NCBI GenBank assembly: GCA_020310875.1 | Contig: CM035439.1 | Span: forward strand, 138,399,852 to 138,463,851 | Length of the DNA: 64,000 nt | Reading direction: 5' to 3' | DNA from: Ceratopteris richardii | Taxonomy: Eukaryota > Streptophyta > Polypodiopsida > Polypodiales > Pteridaceae | Part shown: piece after piece, positions 63,199 through 64,000 of the stretch | Layout of the letters: every line of letters begins with the position of its first letter | Position numbering within the stretch: the stretch's first letter is position 1 | Notes under the pieces: generated by a model | Databases searched by the model: none | Told to the model about the DNA's origin: nothing | What the model saw: only the letters and a program-made list of their open reading frames with translations | Translations under genes and position numbers: made by a program

Positions 63199-64000
63199 CA
63201 TCCACAAACTAAACACATTCTAGTTAGTCGTGATGTTGTTTTTGTGGAAGATGCTATTCAGCCATTGCTTTCATGTACTAAGGAGACATCTGTTAGCTCC
63301 AAAGACATGTATGATACTTTGATGCCTCTTTTTACAGGTGGACAATCTAATGCTGGTCCCAATGAGGCAACTTCTCAGCCTTTGCTGGTTTCATGTGATG
63401 ATGCAGATCATTCCATTTCTGATGCAGATTTACATGATGCACTACTTGATGAGAGAGCTGATATTGAGCAGGCAAAAGCTATGCCAAAATGGCTGGTGCA
63501 GACTTTGCGTTACAGCAAATTAGATGCACCTCTGTCATATCGTATGCGTTCAGTCTCTCATAGTGCCTTTTTTGCATCAGATTTCTATGCTATGACTGCA
63601 TCTAGTCTCTGTGATGAGAATGAGTCTGTTTTGTTTGATGAAGCACAAAATTTAGAAAATTGGATGGCTGCTATGCAATCTGAATATGATGCTATAATGA
63701 AGAATGGTACTTGGTCTTTATGTGACTTGCCTCCAGGCAAGAAGGCCATTGGCACTAAGTGGGTATACAAGCTGAAGCATAAACCAGATGGTACAGTTGA
63801 TAGGTATAAGGCTAGGCTTGTTGCAAAGGGTTATGCACAGGAAAGAGGCATTGATTTTGATGAGACCTTTGCACCTACATGCCGTATGACTATTGTTCGG
63901 AGCATCTGTGCACTTGCAGCTCATCATGGTTGGAATGTACATCAGTTGGACATTAAAACATCATTTTTGAATGGTGACTTGCATGAAGAAGTGTATGTTT
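63190..64000 (+). CDS. Copia-A linker and RT start, open to window end (partial)
   Basis: The frame is open from 63190 through 64000 without a stop, 270 codons. It contains HPQTKHILVSRDVVFVEDAI, an acidic linker, [77 protein letters not shown] and VHQLDIKTSFLNGDLHEEVY, the N-terminal part of a Ty1-copia RT including QLD with the first catalytic Asp. The ATG at 63190 lies in the flipped joint and is accidental. Compared with 18318-19133, this copy keeps the base lost there after TCR, so it is better preserved. Confidence 0.88.
   Translation, partial: MNTHPQTKHILVSRDVVFVEDAIQPLLSCTKETSVSSKDMYDTLMPLFTGGQSNAGPNEATSQPLLVSCDDADHSISDADLHDALLDERADIEQAKAMPKWLVQTLRYSKLDAPLSYRMRSVSHSAFFASDFYAMTASSLCDENESVLFDEAQNLENWMAAMQSEYDAIMKNGTWSLCDLPPGKKAIGTKWVYKLKHKPDGTVDRYKARLVAKGYAQERGIDFDETFAPTCRMTIVRSICALAAHHGWNVHQLDIKTSFLNGDLHEEVYV

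Larger units (their letters stand above)
62545..64000 (+). mobile_element. Second Copia-A copy, internally inverted, cut by window end
   Basis: A + strand 5' LTR fragment (62545-62709) is followed by an inverted integrase segment (63198 to 62710, minus) and then by + strand pol continuing to the window end. PBS, gag, protease and the pre-integrase module are missing. The + strand part is closely similar to 18440-19260 of the first copy. Confidence 0.85.

Overview
The window looks like repeat-rich intergenic DNA of a land plant with a large, transposon-laden genome. The reasons are plant-type Ty1-copia and Ty3-gypsy polyproteins, a CACTA (tnp2/DUF4218/DUF4216) transposase with GT-AG introns, a plant L1-like LINE tail, initiator-Met and Asp-type tRNA primer-binding sites, AT-rich DNA and (TG/TA)n microsatellites. 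The species cannot be fixed from the sequence; a fern, lycophyte or gymnosperm is a guess. No intact single-copy host gene was found. The host-like pieces are fragments carried by or next to transposons.

Layout. (1) 1-10.6 kb: remains of a CACTA transposon on the + strand, preceded by an ORF resembling the C-terminal half of a SET domain. Between transposase exon 1 and the next exon lies a block of inverted repeats, including an apparently perfect palindrome (two 396-bp arms, 3-nt spacer). Each arm carries a fragment of a DMS3/GMI1-type SMC-hinge protein. Copia element 1 (minus strand, 3717-8837, target duplication CCCAT) is inserted inside the transposase. (2) 10.6-11.6 kb: TG/TA microsatellite. 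(3) 11.65-21.78 kb: rearranged Copia-A (+). It is split by Copia-B (minus, 12141-18031), whose leader contains a 5S-rRNA-like stretch. Copia-A's 3' LTR is followed directly by an inverted gag/PBS/5'-LTR piece of the same family. (4) 21.8-24.5 kb: unrecognised degenerate DNA. (5) 24.5-42.0 kb: decayed Copia-C (+), split by a 14.9-kb Gypsy-D (+, 25379-40237, target duplication AGAAA). Gypsy-D has long open gag and pol frames, a small extra ORF and ~2.5-kb LTRs. Its left LTR carries a 5'-truncated LINE with a poly(A) tail and an AACTATTGAT duplication. (6) 42.0-43.8 kb: possibly old LTR sequence. (7) 43761-57083: Gypsy-E (minus, target duplication CCTCT), coding-defective, with odd architecture: a duplicated H2C2 module, a second protease-like domain downstream of integrase, an ORF with WV-K repeats and a 1.1-kb array of AAAATCGCGATTTT-type palindromes in the leader. 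(8) 57.1-62.5 kb: AT-rich DNA without recognisable genes, with PBS-like and PPT-like traces. (9) 62545-64000: second Copia-A copy whose integrase segment is inverted in place, running off the window.

Insertion order read from the nesting: the CACTA element, Copia-A and Copia-C are the oldest layers. Copia 1, Copia-B and Gypsy-D landed inside them, and the LINE landed in Gypsy-D after that. Gypsy-D looks youngest among the large elements because its gag and pol frames are open and its LTRs differ at few sites by eye.

The most interesting structure is the hinge-domain palindrome at 1314-2108. If transcribed, it would fold into a near-perfect double-stranded RNA matching a gene family that itself acts in plant RNA-directed DNA methylation or DNA repair. 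That is an inference from the sequence and needs a check against assembly artefact.
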